Origin: JAIOSM01 sp964593725
GTDB lineage: Bacteria; Desulfobacterota; Desulfobacteria; Desulfobacterales; Desulfobacteraceae
NCBI GenBank assembly: GCA_964593725.1
Contig: CAZQJS010000068.1
Coordinates: 1-16,669 of the forward strand
Direction: 5' to 3'
Length of the DNA: 16,669 nt
The first letter of the stretch is position 1, and every line of letters starts with the position of its first letter. This document shows, one piece after another, positions 1 through 6,835 of the stretch. The translations under genes and the position numbers were made by a program. The notes under the pieces are model-generated. The model was not told the DNA's origin. It made no database searches and worked only from the letters and a program-made list of their open reading frames with translations.

Positions 1-386
1 AGTTCAGGATAGATTGTTCCTATGCGCCATTCAATGAATCTTTCTTTAGCTTTTTCATAGGCTTCAATAATTTTGATAATAACCAGATGACTGGAAATCA
101 ATACCTTATCAGTTATAAATGAGCGCTCCTGTTCATCAAGCTTATCCAATTCTTCCATGGTAAGTATCTCATTATTGTTGGTCATGTTATAATATTTCAG
201 CACCTCTTTCTGGTGCTGCTTGATTTCATCCTCATGAACTTTAAAATAATAACAATTACGAACATCTTTTACTCCAGGGCTGAAAATTAATCTGCTCGTG
301 GCTATTTTATTTTCCTGATCCGCCTTTTTGTTGTTTTTAACATAATATCCTGATGCATACAATGGAATTACTGACCGGGGGTTGAT
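1..386 (-). CDS. Unidentified partial open reading frame running off the left edge
   Basis: The minus strand stays open from just after a TGA at 387-389 down to position 1, about 128 codons in A+T-rich DNA. The translation looks protein-like, rich in Lys, Glu, Asp and Ile, with segments such as GYYVKNNKKADQ and EAYEKAKERFIEWRIG. I do not recognise the family. The start is unclear: a TTG at 362-360 lacks a ribosome binding site, and the first in-frame ATG is at 186-184 with only a weak GAGGTG about 15 bases upstream. Because the coding-like stretch extends well before that ATG and then meets a stop, the gene may be 5'-truncated or frameshifted. The C-terminus lies outside the window. It points away from the HAD gene, so the region from 363 to 514 separates divergent genes. 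Confidence 0.4.
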   Translation of the reverse strand, partial: MNPRSVIPLYASGYYVKNNKKADQENKIATSRLIFSPGVKDVRNCYYFKVHEDEIKQHQKEVLKYYNMTNNNEILTMEELDKLDEQERSFITDKVLISSHLVIIKIIEAYEKAKERFIEWRIGTIYPE

Positions 387-425
387 TCAAACCTGCAACC
401 TGCAAAATGTCTGATCACATCTTAT

Positions 426-454
426 TTGACGACAGACATTTAATTAACTATATA
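426..454 (+). promoter_or_regulatory. Candidate sigma-70 promoter for the HAD/methyltransferase pair
   Basis: TTGACG at 426-431 (5 of 6 matches to TTGACA) is followed after 17 bases by TATATA at 449-454. An overlapping TATAAA at 451-456 would be the better -10 hexamer but with a 19-base spacer. Transcription would begin near 461, giving a leader of roughly 55 bases to the GTG start at 515. This was read by eye only. Confidence 0.4.
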
Positions 455-514
455 AAAGATTAAGGTTGTTAGAAAGTCAATGAATTGATAGAACTTGTAA
501 AAAGGAACCGGGAA

Positions 515-1180
515 GTGGAAAAACAAAAATTATCAGCAGTTGTGTTTGATTGTGATGGTGTGCTGATTGAAAGCAATGCAGCTAAAACACTGGCATTTGG
601 ACAGACGGTTGTTGAATTTGGACAAAGGGCCATGGATCAGCTGATGGAATATCACAGGGAATACGGAGGAATCAGCAGGTTTAAAAAATTTGAATGGTTT
701 TATCGTGAGGTGGTTAAAGCCCCGTTATCTGATAAAATGATGGATATGTTGTGTGACCGTTTTACACGGTTTTGTATTAATGCTGTCCTGGATGCTCCCA
801 TGGTGCCTGGTGCAAAGAAAAGTCTGGACCTTCTGGCTGGCAAACTGCCGATGTTTGTTGCATCAGGAACACCTGAAAAAGAGCTTCAGGACATTCTCAA
901 ACAGAGGGGGCTTGCACAATATTTTAAGGGAATTCATGGAACACCGCCTGAAAAGCAGTATCTTTTGGAGCGGATTATTTCTGAAAACAGGCTGGATGCA
1001 TTAACGGTTCTGATGGTGGGGGATTCTGTAACCGATCTTAAAGCTGCACAATATTGTAACACTTTATTTTATGGCCGGGGAGAACGGTTCTCAGCAGACA
1101 ACGTCCCATGGAGTAACGATTTGACAGGCCTAGCTGATTATTTATCCTTAAATTTCAAAAGAGGTCAAAATGAGCACTAA
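515..1180 (+). CDS. HAD-superfamily phosphatase (phosphoglycolate phosphatase/beta-phosphoglucomutase-like)
   Basis: This is a haloacid-dehalogenase-fold hydrolase expected to remove phosphate from a small cytoplasmic metabolite. Numbered from the GTG at 515 (221 residues), motif I is FDCDGVL with the nucleophile Asp12 and acid/base Asp14. Motif II is the Ser/Thr of VASGTP (residues 115-120), motif III is likely Lys147 in TPPEKQ, and motif IV is VGDSVTD (168-174). The helical stretch between motifs I and II is a C1-type cap. The frame extends to a TTG at 485, but that codon has no ribosome binding site; AAAGGA at 501-506 sits 8 bases before GTG 515, so I prefer 515. The gene overlaps the next one by 11 bases, suggesting translational coupling. 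The substrate cannot be read from the sequence. Confidence 0.85.
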   Translation: MEKQKLSAVVFDCDGVLIESNAAKTLAFGQTVVEFGQRAMDQLMEYHREYGGISRFKKFEWFYREVVKAPLSDKMMDMLCDRFTRFCINAVLDAPMVPGAKKSLDLLAGKLPMFVASGTPEKELQDILKQRGLAQYFKGIHGTPPEKQYLLERIISENRLDALTVLMVGDSVTDLKAAQYCNTLFYGRGERFSADNVPWSNDLTGLADYLSLNFKRGQNEH

Positions 1181-2198
1181 CCCACTAATAAAAGATCCAG
1201 GCAGGCTGTTAAGATACAGGGATTCAATATATGCTTCAGACTTACTGATTTGCGCTGTTGTGTACTTGGATTTTTTTACCTTTCTGCATAATTGCCCCAT
1301 GACATTTGATCAAATCTGCAAAAATTTTGAAACAGCCCAGAGACCAACCAATGTGATGTTATCTCTTTTTCTGGCAATGGAACTAATTGAAAAAACCGGG
1401 AGGCAATATAAACCAACTGATATTTCAAGTGAGTATCTTGTAAGTGATAGTACAATGAGCCTGGTTCCGTACTACGCATCACTAAAGAACAGACCACAGT
1501 GCAGAGAATTCCATGATGTGCTTAAAACAGGAAGGCCGGCTGGTTGGTCAAGCAGAAACTGCAGTACAAACTGGATAGAATCCATGGAAAATGCTAAATT
1601 TGCTGACGTATTTACATCAGCAATGGACAGTCGAGGTGCATTTCTCGCCCGGAGACTGGCTGAAAAAATCGACTTGAGCGGCCACTCATCGTTTTTGGAC
1701 GTTGCAGGAGGGTCTGGTATCTATGCCTGCTCGATATCACACAAATATAAACACCTAACTGCAGCTGTTTTGGAAACTCCGCCTGTTGATGCAGCAGCAA
1801 GACGTTCAATTGAATCAAAAGGCATGTCAGACAGAGTGAATGTTATTGCAGGAAATATGTTCAACACAATCCCAAAGCATTATGATGTGCATCTTTTTGC
1901 AAATGTTTTTCATGATTGGGATGTTGATTCAGTTCAAAAACTTGCTGAAAATTCCTTTGCCAGCCTGAGATCTCATGGTTCGATTGTAGTATTTGATTCC
2001 CATCTTAACAAGGATAAAAATGGTCCGCTTTCAGTTGCTGAATACTCCTGCCTCTTGATGCATTCAACAGAAGGCAGGTGTTATTCGACAGGTGAAATCG
2101 ATGAAATTCTTCAAGAAGTTGGTTTCAGCAACATATCAGTGGCTCTGATTGCTGCTGACAGGACAATGATCATAGGGAACAAAAACAGGACAGGATAA
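1170..2198 (+). CDS. SAM-dependent O-methyltransferase (Methyltransf_2 / caffeate OMT-like)
   Basis: The 342-residue protein has the architecture of small-molecule O-methyltransferases. An N-terminal helical, winged-helix-like dimerisation region (about 15-95) carries the pattern TFDQICKNFET..RPTNVMLSLFLAMELIE. A C-terminal Rossmann domain follows. SAM motif I is FLDVAGGSG (175-183), an acidic residue at 202 ends strand 2, and VFHDWD at 246-251 is the hallmark of this family, where the histidine is near the catalytic base. YSTGEIDEILQEVGF (305-319) is the typical late motif. GAGG at 1161-1164 lies 5 bases before ATG 1170, inside the end of the HAD gene. The acceptor is unknown; such enzymes act on phenolic or polyketide hydroxyls, but no biosynthetic genes are nearby. 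Confidence 0.85.
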   Translation: MSTNPLIKDPGRLLRYRDSIYASDLLICAVVYLDFFTFLHNCPMTFDQICKNFETAQRPTNVMLSLFLAMELIEKTGRQYKPTDISSEYLVSDSTMSLVPYYASLKNRPQCREFHDVLKTGRPAGWSSRNCSTNWIESMENAKFADVFTSAMDSRGAFLARRLAEKIDLSGHSSFLDVAGGSGIYACSISHKYKHLTAAVLETPPVDAAARRSIESKGMSDRVNVIAGNMFNTIPKHYDVHLFANVFHDWDVDSVQKLAENSFASLRSHGSIVVFDSHLNKDKNGPLSVAEYSCLLMHSTEGRCYSTGEIDEILQEVGFSNISVALIAADRTMIIGNKNRTG

Positions 2199-2220
2199 CC
2201 TGTCAATCACTGGAATAAAT

Positions 2221-2252
2221 TCAGGGGGTGCAGAAGGAGCTGTGCCTCCTGA
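2221..2252 (+). other. Stem-loop after the methyltransferase gene
   Basis: A 13-base-pair stem (2221-2233 with 2240-2252) closes a 6-base loop and includes three G-T wobble pairs. It lies 23 bases after the methyltransferase stop. Only TTT follows, so it is a weak candidate for an intrinsic terminator and could equally be an mRNA-stabilising or processing hairpin before the next gene. Confidence 0.35.
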
Positions 2253-2314
2253 TTTAGGTAATAGAAGAGTTTCTATTCAATAATTATCAATTAAAAAACT
2301 TAGGAGAATTAGAA

Positions 2315-3196
2315 ATGAACAAAAAATTGTTTTTTATGTGGGTGTTACTATTATCAGTATTATTGTTTTGTACATCGGTTCAGGCCCAGGGACCTACCTA
2401 TAAGCAAGGAGTTAATATTTTCATAGAAACGGGTGTAACCCAGCCAGATCGTATACCCACATGGTATGCACCAATGGTGGCCAGGCCTTATGCTCCTGTT
2501 TTCGAGATTCTTGCAACAAAAGGAACTCAAGGTCGATATTATCAACGCACCTATGCCGTGACAATAAAGGACATGATTAAATGGCATGGTCATGATTGCG
2601 AAGGTACAACACATGCTGCCAATAATATGAAAATGGCTTTCAAGATCCTGTTCCCTGATGGAATTATAGATAGAAGTGTGCTCAAAGGTATTTCAGGAAA
2701 AGGTCCGTGCTGGTCTGATGCCGTTGCATTTTTGACCGGAGCCCGTGTTCAATATGGCAATCTTGGTTACTTTAAGAACAAGGATTATAATCACGCGATT
2801 CTTCTATATCGAACCGATACAAAAGTTGCTGTTCTTGCTACATGGAAAAAAGGAATTAATAATATCCCTGGTGAACCTGTAGTTCTTCCAGGTAAAATTA
2901 AATGGAAGACTAAGATCAATATGCAGGATGTAATAGACCTTAAGATGGAGGTCAAAAATTCAAAAGGCCATCCCAAGCCCTACCAGGTAGATCTTTTACG
3001 CTATTACCAATGGATGCATGTAAATGATGTTCTCAGTCACCCCCTTGAGGACAGCTATCAGACCAAAATCATAAAAGATTTTAAGTGGGAGGACTGGATT
3101 GATAAAACAAAAACAATCCCAAACCCCCATAAGCGTGGAGACATCAGGCTGAAAAACTTTCCTTACCGGGATAGACCAATTATACAAAAAAAGTAG
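2315..3196 (+). CDS. Exported FmdE-domain protein
   Basis: The 293-residue protein begins with a clear Sec signal peptide: MNKK, a hydrophobic core and VQA as probable cleavage site after Ala24. The mature part contains an FmdE-like domain (PF02663 type) at about 82-190. It has the family signature HGHDCEG (91-97; usually HGHxCPG), then ISGKGPCWSDAVAFLTGA (126-143) with Cys132 and Asp135 matching the conserved cysteine/DA region. FmdE was named for molybdenum formylmethanofuran dehydrogenase, but most bacterial members are stand-alone proteins of unknown role with a likely metal site. The C-terminal zinc-ribbon of archaeal FmdE is missing, replaced by a basic tail. AGGAG lies about 8 bases before the ATG. 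Location is predicted to be periplasmic; the function is not known. Confidence 0.75.
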   Translation: MNKKLFFMWVLLLSVLLFCTSVQAQGPTYKQGVNIFIETGVTQPDRIPTWYAPMVARPYAPVFEILATKGTQGRYYQRTYAVTIKDMIKWHGHDCEGTTHAANNMKMAFKILFPDGIIDRSVLKGISGKGPCWSDAVAFLTGARVQYGNLGYFKNKDYNHAILLYRTDTKVAVLATWKKGINNIPGEPVVLPGKIKWKTKINMQDVIDLKMEVKNSKGHPKPYQVDLLRYYQWMHVNDVLSHPLEDSYQTKIIKDFKWEDWIDKTKTIPNPHKRGDIRLKNFPYRDRPIIQKK

Positions 3197-3231
3197 ACCT
3201 TTTATCTGGAAGGTTTATAGCAAAAAATTTT

Positions 3232-3280
3232 CCCGGATCGTCATCTTCAGCTTTTGTTGCCCTTTTGATGACGGTCCGGG
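3232..3280. terminator. Long GC-rich stem-loop between the FmdE and YbaK genes
   Basis: A 14-base-pair stem (3232-3245 with 3267-3280, one G-T wobble) encloses a 21-base loop, 35 bases after the FmdE-protein stop. On the plus strand no T run follows directly. On the minus strand the stem is followed by AAAATTTTTT, closer to an intrinsic terminator. It is the only conspicuous structure separating the two genes and may end transcription or protect an mRNA end. Confidence 0.35.
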
Positions 3281-3355
3281 TATAGCTGGAAGCTGGCCTT
3301 TTGATGAATAAAAAAGACCTGATATGTTATCAATTAAATTTTATAGGAACAAATT

Positions 3356-3844
3356 ATGGTATCTGAACTAAGAAATAGTGCAAAACGTGTACAGGAATTC
3401 CTTACATCAAAAGGTTATTCCTTTGAGGTGCAGGAACTGCCCGGTTCAACCAGAACTGCCCAGGAAGCTGCTGACAGTATAGGTTGTACTGTATCTCAAA
3501 TAGCTAAATCCCTGGTGTTTAGAGAGAAAGAAGCAAATCTTCCAATACTTGTCATCGCATCCGGATCAAATCGGGTAGATGTCAATAAAATCGAAAAAGC
3601 AACCGGCTTAAAACTTGGCAGGGCTGATGGAAAGTATGTTAAGGAGAAAGTAGGATATGCCATCGGCGGAGTGCCCCCGGTAGGGCATAATGAGCCCTTA
3701 AACACTATTTTAGATCCGGATCTTAAAAACTATGAAGTGATCTGGGCTGCAGCTGGCACTCCCTTTGCCGTTTTTCAACTGCAACCTGTTGATTTAGAAT
3801 CTCTTACACAGGGGAAATGGATTGATTTGTCAGAAGAAATATAA
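3356..3844 (+). CDS. YbaK/EbsC-family aminoacyl-tRNA deacylase
   Basis: The 162-residue length is normal for a free-standing YbaK/ProX-type trans-editing domain, which hydrolyses wrongly charged tRNAs (for instance Ala- or Cys-tRNAPro) in the cytoplasm. Family marks are TAQEAADSIGCTVSQIAKSLVF (34-55), where Lys51 is the conserved catalytic-site lysine, IASGSNRVD (67-75), and the glycine-rich GGVPPVGH (104-111). The end, WAAAGTPFAVFQL, also fits. AGGA precedes the ATG by about 9 bases. A weak promoter-like pair, TTGATG at 3301-3306 and TATGTT at 3323-3328 with a 16-base spacer, lies just upstream, so the gene may be transcribed on its own. Which tRNA it edits cannot be told from the sequence. 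Confidence 0.88.
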   Translation: MVSELRNSAKRVQEFLTSKGYSFEVQELPGSTRTAQEAADSIGCTVSQIAKSLVFREKEANLPILVIASGSNRVDVNKIEKATGLKLGRADGKYVKEKVGYAIGGVPPVGHNEPLNTILDPDLKNYEVIWAAAGTPFAVFQLQPVDLESLTQGKWIDLSEEI

Positions 3845-3941
3845 CAGACAGTCTGCAAATGCAATTTTTGCATGGTGGGTAAGACTCCAGTACGGAAACC
3901 TTTTTTATTGAGTTAAACATCAGCCGTAGAGAAAAGAGTAT

Positions 3942-4133
3942 ATGAAAAAAATAAGCATAATAAGTTTTTTATTAATTGCCTTTACCATTGTATCTTCAAC
4001 AATATCAGCTCAACAGCACATCCCCTCAAGTCAAAGATCCAGGGAGGCAATTAATCGAGTAATGCCTGGTTTGGAAAAGGAAGTCACATTCTGGAAAAAT
4101 TTAAAAAAAGGGTATGACTTTTTGAAAAAATGA
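3942..4133 (+). CDS. 63-residue exported protein, probable internally deleted YafK-like remnant
   Basis: The peptide has a convincing Sec signal (MKKISIISFLLIAFTIV..ISA, cleavage near residue 23) and only about 40 mature residues. Those residues read as two joined pieces. HIPSSQRSREAINRVMPGLEKE resembles the segment just after the signal peptide in many YafK-type L,D-transpeptidase-fold proteins. TFWKNLKKGYDFLKK resembles their C-terminal segment (E. coli YafK/DpaA, from memory, has FWEQLKPGYDYFEQ). The whole catalytic domain with its HG..SxGC site would lie between them and is absent, yet the frame is kept. A purine-rich GAGAAAAGAG precedes the ATG. It may be a decaying remnant or a retained small secreted peptide. 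The family match is from memory and was not searched. Confidence 0.55.
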   Translation: MKKISIISFLLIAFTIVSSTISAQQHIPSSQRSREAINRVMPGLEKEVTFWKNLKKGYDFLKK

Positions 4134-4642
4134 CCATATTCCTCTTTAATTGAATCTATAGTCAGGCAAATAAAAAATCTTCAACCTGAATATTTACCAG
4201 CTTATAAGCTGTGAAGCACTGTGTTACCTGGCTTTATCATAAATAAGCACAGCCACATAATGCTTTTTCCGCCAACTTTATCAGTTCGGCCAGGGCTGTG
4301 AATAACCATTAAAATGAGCTTTTCATTAACAGAATAATGTTCATTATCAAGTGGTTAACAGCTTAAGATCTTTTACCTGCGCATGTTTATCCTTTTTGTA
4401 ATTTTCAGACAAATTTTGAATTAATTATAATAAAAAATATACATTCTACTATTTATTTTATTACTTGATCTTATTTTTTTTTATTTATTTAACTTCCATT
4501 TATACGAAAAAAATTACTCAAAATGGGCAGTTATTTTTTTATATTTGCAGAGTTCCGATTGCTTCTGTTTGATATAACGATTTATTAGCCCTTGAGTTAC
4601 AGGCAATTTAATATAATTTGTCTTAAAAATATAGCTATATGA

Positions 4643-4666
4643 AAATATGAAAAAATTTTCATATTT
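4643..4666. repeat. Perfect A+T-only inverted repeat
   Basis: Eleven bases at 4643-4653 pair perfectly with 4656-4666 around a 2-base centre, and a T9 run begins seven bases later. The stem has only one G-C pair, so as an RNA hairpin it would be weak. It could be a DNA-binding site or a feeble terminator that isolates the operon from upstream transcription. Confidence 0.35.
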
Positions 4667-4693
4667 CGATTGATTTTTTTTTATCCTGCGATA

Positions 4694-4722
4694 TTGACAT
4701 TGTTAATTAAAAACGATATGGG
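4694..4722 (+). promoter_or_regulatory. Candidate promoter upstream of tssJ
   Basis: A perfect -35 hexamer TTGACA (4694-4699) is followed after 17 bases by TATGGG (4717-4722), a poor -10 with only the first three positions matching. The leader to tssJ would be about 170 bases and would include the 4808-4840 dyad. A poor -10 beside a perfect -35 would be consistent with a regulated promoter, but the evidence is by eye only. Confidence 0.3.
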
Positions 4723-4807
4723 TATATTTCAAGTGGCATAAAGATGTTAAATTTACATATAAGCTTAAAAGCTATATTTAAATAAAAATTGTATTAAAAC
4801 ATGATGG

Positions 4808-4840
4808 TGGTTCGTGGAACGAATATGTTCCACGAAACCA
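4808..4840. promoter_or_regulatory. Strong dyad (operator or leader hairpin) before tssJ
   Basis: TTCGTGGAAC (4811-4820) is repeated perfectly in inverted form at 4827-4836 around a 6-base centre GAATAT. Three more pairs (4808-4810 with 4838-4840) extend the dyad if A4837 is bulged. It is much more GC-rich than its surroundings, ends 57 bases before the tssJ ATG and has no T run after it. A transcription-factor operator or a leader-RNA hairpin fits better than a terminator. Confidence 0.4.
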
Positions 4841-4897
4841 TTATGTAAATATTGGTTAATTTAATTTTGAACGTCTTTGATATTAGGGGAGATTTTT

Positions 4898-5431
4898 ATG
4901 AAAAACCTATTACTAGTGCCTATGTTGGTTATAGCTATTTTATTAAGTTCATGTTCAATGTTTTCGCCGAAGTCATCAAAATGGAGGGCTCAAAAAGAGG
5001 GAATTATCCTGCACCTTCAATCGGATGACAAACTGAACTACAAAGATGGAAAATACTATACCCTTTTCATAGTTGTGTACCAGCTTACCAAACCTGACTC
5101 TTTCAACCTCCTCACCCAGGATGAGGAAGGTTTAAGGGAATTGCTTTCCAAGAAAATCTTTGATTCAACCGTGGTTGGTTTGAAAAGTATTATCATTTAT
5201 CCAAGCACTGATAAGACATACAGACTTGACAGAGCAACCGGAGCAAAACACGTTGCTGTAATTGCTGGATACAGAACAATGGTTAAAGAGAGAATGGTGC
5301 GCATGTTTGACATTCCCCTTGGCACAGACACCCATTTTTTAAAAATGGAGCGGGAATATGTACCTGAAACCCTTGAAGTTACCATGAAATTTGGTGCAAC
5401 ACAGATTGATGTATTAAACGAAAACAATTAA
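4898..5431 (+). CDS. tssJ: T6SS outer-membrane lipoprotein TssJ
   Basis: TssJ (VasD/SciN family) is the outer-membrane lipoprotein of the T6SS trans-envelope complex; it holds the periplasmic end of TssM. From the ATG at 4898 the 177-residue protein has a lipoprotein signal MKNLLLVPMLVIAILLSSC, with lipobox LSSC, lipidated Cys19 and Ser at +2 (outer-membrane sorting). The mature part has the expected beta-sandwich pattern, including YYTLFIVVYQLTKPDSFNLL, and an AKHVAVIAGYR strand. The frame extends to a TTG at 4877, but AGGGGAG at 4885-4891, 6 bases before ATG 4898, and the proper signal peptide decide for the latter. It is the first gene of the operon; tssK follows 11 bases after its stop. 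Confidence 0.9.
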   Translation: MKNLLLVPMLVIAILLSSCSMFSPKSSKWRAQKEGIILHLQSDDKLNYKDGKYYTLFIVVYQLTKPDSFNLLTQDEEGLRELLSKKIFDSTVVGLKSIIIYPSTDKTYRLDRATGAKHVAVIAGYRTMVKERMVRMFDIPLGTDTHFLKMEREYVPETLEVTMKFGATQIDVLNENN

Positions 5432-5442
5432 GGAAATAACAA

Positions 5443-6834
5443 ATGGAACAACCTCTTTTCTGGCACCAGGGATTATTCCTGCAACCCCAGCATCTGCAGC
5501 TGAATGATTTGTATAATCAATCACAATTCACTCCATACCATAAATATCTGCAACCGTATCTCTTTGGTGCAGGTGATATTGAGATTAAAGAAGAAAGGTT
5601 ATCAAATTATTCTTTTCAGCTGAATAAAGGAAAATTCTGGTTCAACGATATGACATATGCTGTTGTAAATGATAATGCTGTAATTGAACCTCGGTTTTTT
5701 AATAAAGATACATGGGATAAGACTACAGACCATCTTATTGTATATGTAGGATTAAAACGGCACAGCAATAATAGTGAAAATGTCTCTTTAATAAAGACCG
5801 GGGGCAATCTTAGCGGGCTTCAAACCCGCTATGTTTCTGATATCAACCCTGAAAAGGTTAATGATCTTTATAATGGCAAATCAGCTGCACAGATAAAAAA
5901 AATGAGTTATCTGTTAAAGATTTTTTTCCATACTGAGATATCAAAACTGAGCAGCTATGAATTGATTAAAATAGCAAAAATTGAACATAAGGATGAAAAG
6001 GTGCAGATTGTAAAGGAGTTTATTCCGCCATGTGTTTCACTCAAATCTTCACCTGAATTATTCGATCTTATTAAAGACATTCACAACCAGGCCCTGTTTA
6101 AGGGGCAGGAACTTGAATCCTATAAACAGGATCGCGGTGTCTATAATGCTGAATTCGGTTCAAAGGACATGGTCTATCTTTTAGCTTTAAGATCTTTTAA
6201 CAGATATATACCTCTGCTTACACATATGGTTGAAGGCCACAATGTCCATCCCTGCGATGCCTATCTTGTTTTAAAACAATTTATAGGTGAACTCTCATCT
6301 TTTTCAGAAAAAATTGATGTTTCAGGCAACGATAAAAATAAAAACCCTTTGCTTCTCAAATATGACCACGAAGAGTTGTTTGCTTGTTTTACAAGTGCTG
6401 GAAATCTTATATCCACTCTTCTTGGAGAAATCACCGCAGGTCCGGAATATGTCATTCCTTTTATTTTATCAGAAGAACCCTATTTTTCAGCAGAGATAAA
6501 ACCCGAGTCATTTCATGGAAATAACAATTACTATCTTGTTATTAATACAACAGATGAAGCAGACGATATACTTGAGGATCTGGATGTTGAAGTAAAACTC
6601 GGGACAGAGGAACATCTGTCAGGTTTTGTTGACCGGGCTCTTCCCGGAATTAAATTAACTTATCTTCCGGCGCCACCCCAGGAGCTGCCAAGGCGGAGAG
6701 GCTCAATATATTTTCGTTTGGACAGCCATTGCAAGGAGTGGGGACTGGTTGAAAAAGAAAAAAGTATATCGCTGTACTGGAATAACCACCCTGAAGATGT
6801 ACGAATTGAAATGATGATTGTCAGGAGAAGATGA
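5443..6834 (+). CDS. tssK: T6SS baseplate-to-membrane-complex adaptor TssK
   Basis: TssK (ImpJ/VasE family) trimers link the baseplate to the TssJLM complex and resemble phage receptor-binding proteins. The 463-residue length is typical. The N-terminal signature FWHQGLFLQPQHLQ (6-19) is the family hallmark, and the late motif PAPPQELPRRRGSIYFRL (from about 409) is also characteristic. The ribosome binding site AAGGAA overlaps the tssJ stop codon, so translation is probably coupled. The gene ends 1 base before the tssL ATG. No truncation or frameshift is seen. Confidence 0.95.
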   Translation: MEQPLFWHQGLFLQPQHLQLNDLYNQSQFTPYHKYLQPYLFGAGDIEIKEERLSNYSFQLNKGKFWFNDMTYAVVNDNAVIEPRFFNKDTWDKTTDHLIVYVGLKRHSNNSENVSLIKTGGNLSGLQTRYVSDINPEKVNDLYNGKSAAQIKKMSYLLKIFFHTEISKLSSYELIKIAKIEHKDEKVQIVKEFIPPCVSLKSSPELFDLIKDIHNQALFKGQELESYKQDRGVYNAEFGSKDMVYLLALRSFNRYIPLLTHMVEGHNVHPCDAYLVLKQFIGELSSFSEKIDVSGNDKNKNPLLLKYDHEELFACFTSAGNLISTLLGEITAGPEYVIPFILSEEPYFSAEIKPESFHGNNNYYLVINTTDEADDILEDLDVEVKLGTEEHLSGFVDRALPGIKLTYLPAPPQELPRRRGSIYFRLDSHCKEWGLVEKEKSISLYWNNHPEDVRIEMMIVRRR

Positions 6835-6835
6835 T

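Larger units (their letters stand above)
4134..4897. other. A+T-rich gene-free region upstream of the T6SS operon
   Basis: No convincing coding frame was found on either strand in these 764 bases. The left part (to about 4400) is of ordinary composition and contains a 7-base inverted repeat, CACAGCC at 4248-4254 and GGCTGTG at 4294-4300, with a 39-base gap. From about 4400 the DNA becomes extremely A+T-rich, with repeated A and T tracts (a T-rich block near 4470-4490, T9 at 4674-4682) suggestive of curved DNA. It holds the two dyads and the promoter candidate listed separately. It acts as the leader of the T6SS operon. Confidence 0.6.

Noticed and set aside
3852..3880. Small inverted repeat ATGCAA-TTT-TTGCAT after the YbaK gene as a terminator.
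   Set aside because: Only six base pairs with no T run directly after it; too weak to call.
4202..4309. A 35-codon minus-strand frame in the gene-free region, starting MVIHSPGRTDKVGG.
   Set aside because: It has no ribosome binding site, no recognisable family and unremarkable codon use. A frame this short is expected by chance here.
4734..4755. TGGCAT with downstream TGTTA as a sigma-54 promoter before tssJ.
   Set aside because: The -24-like GG is present, but the -12 GC at the required distance is missing (TT instead), and no enhancer-binding-protein gene is in the window.
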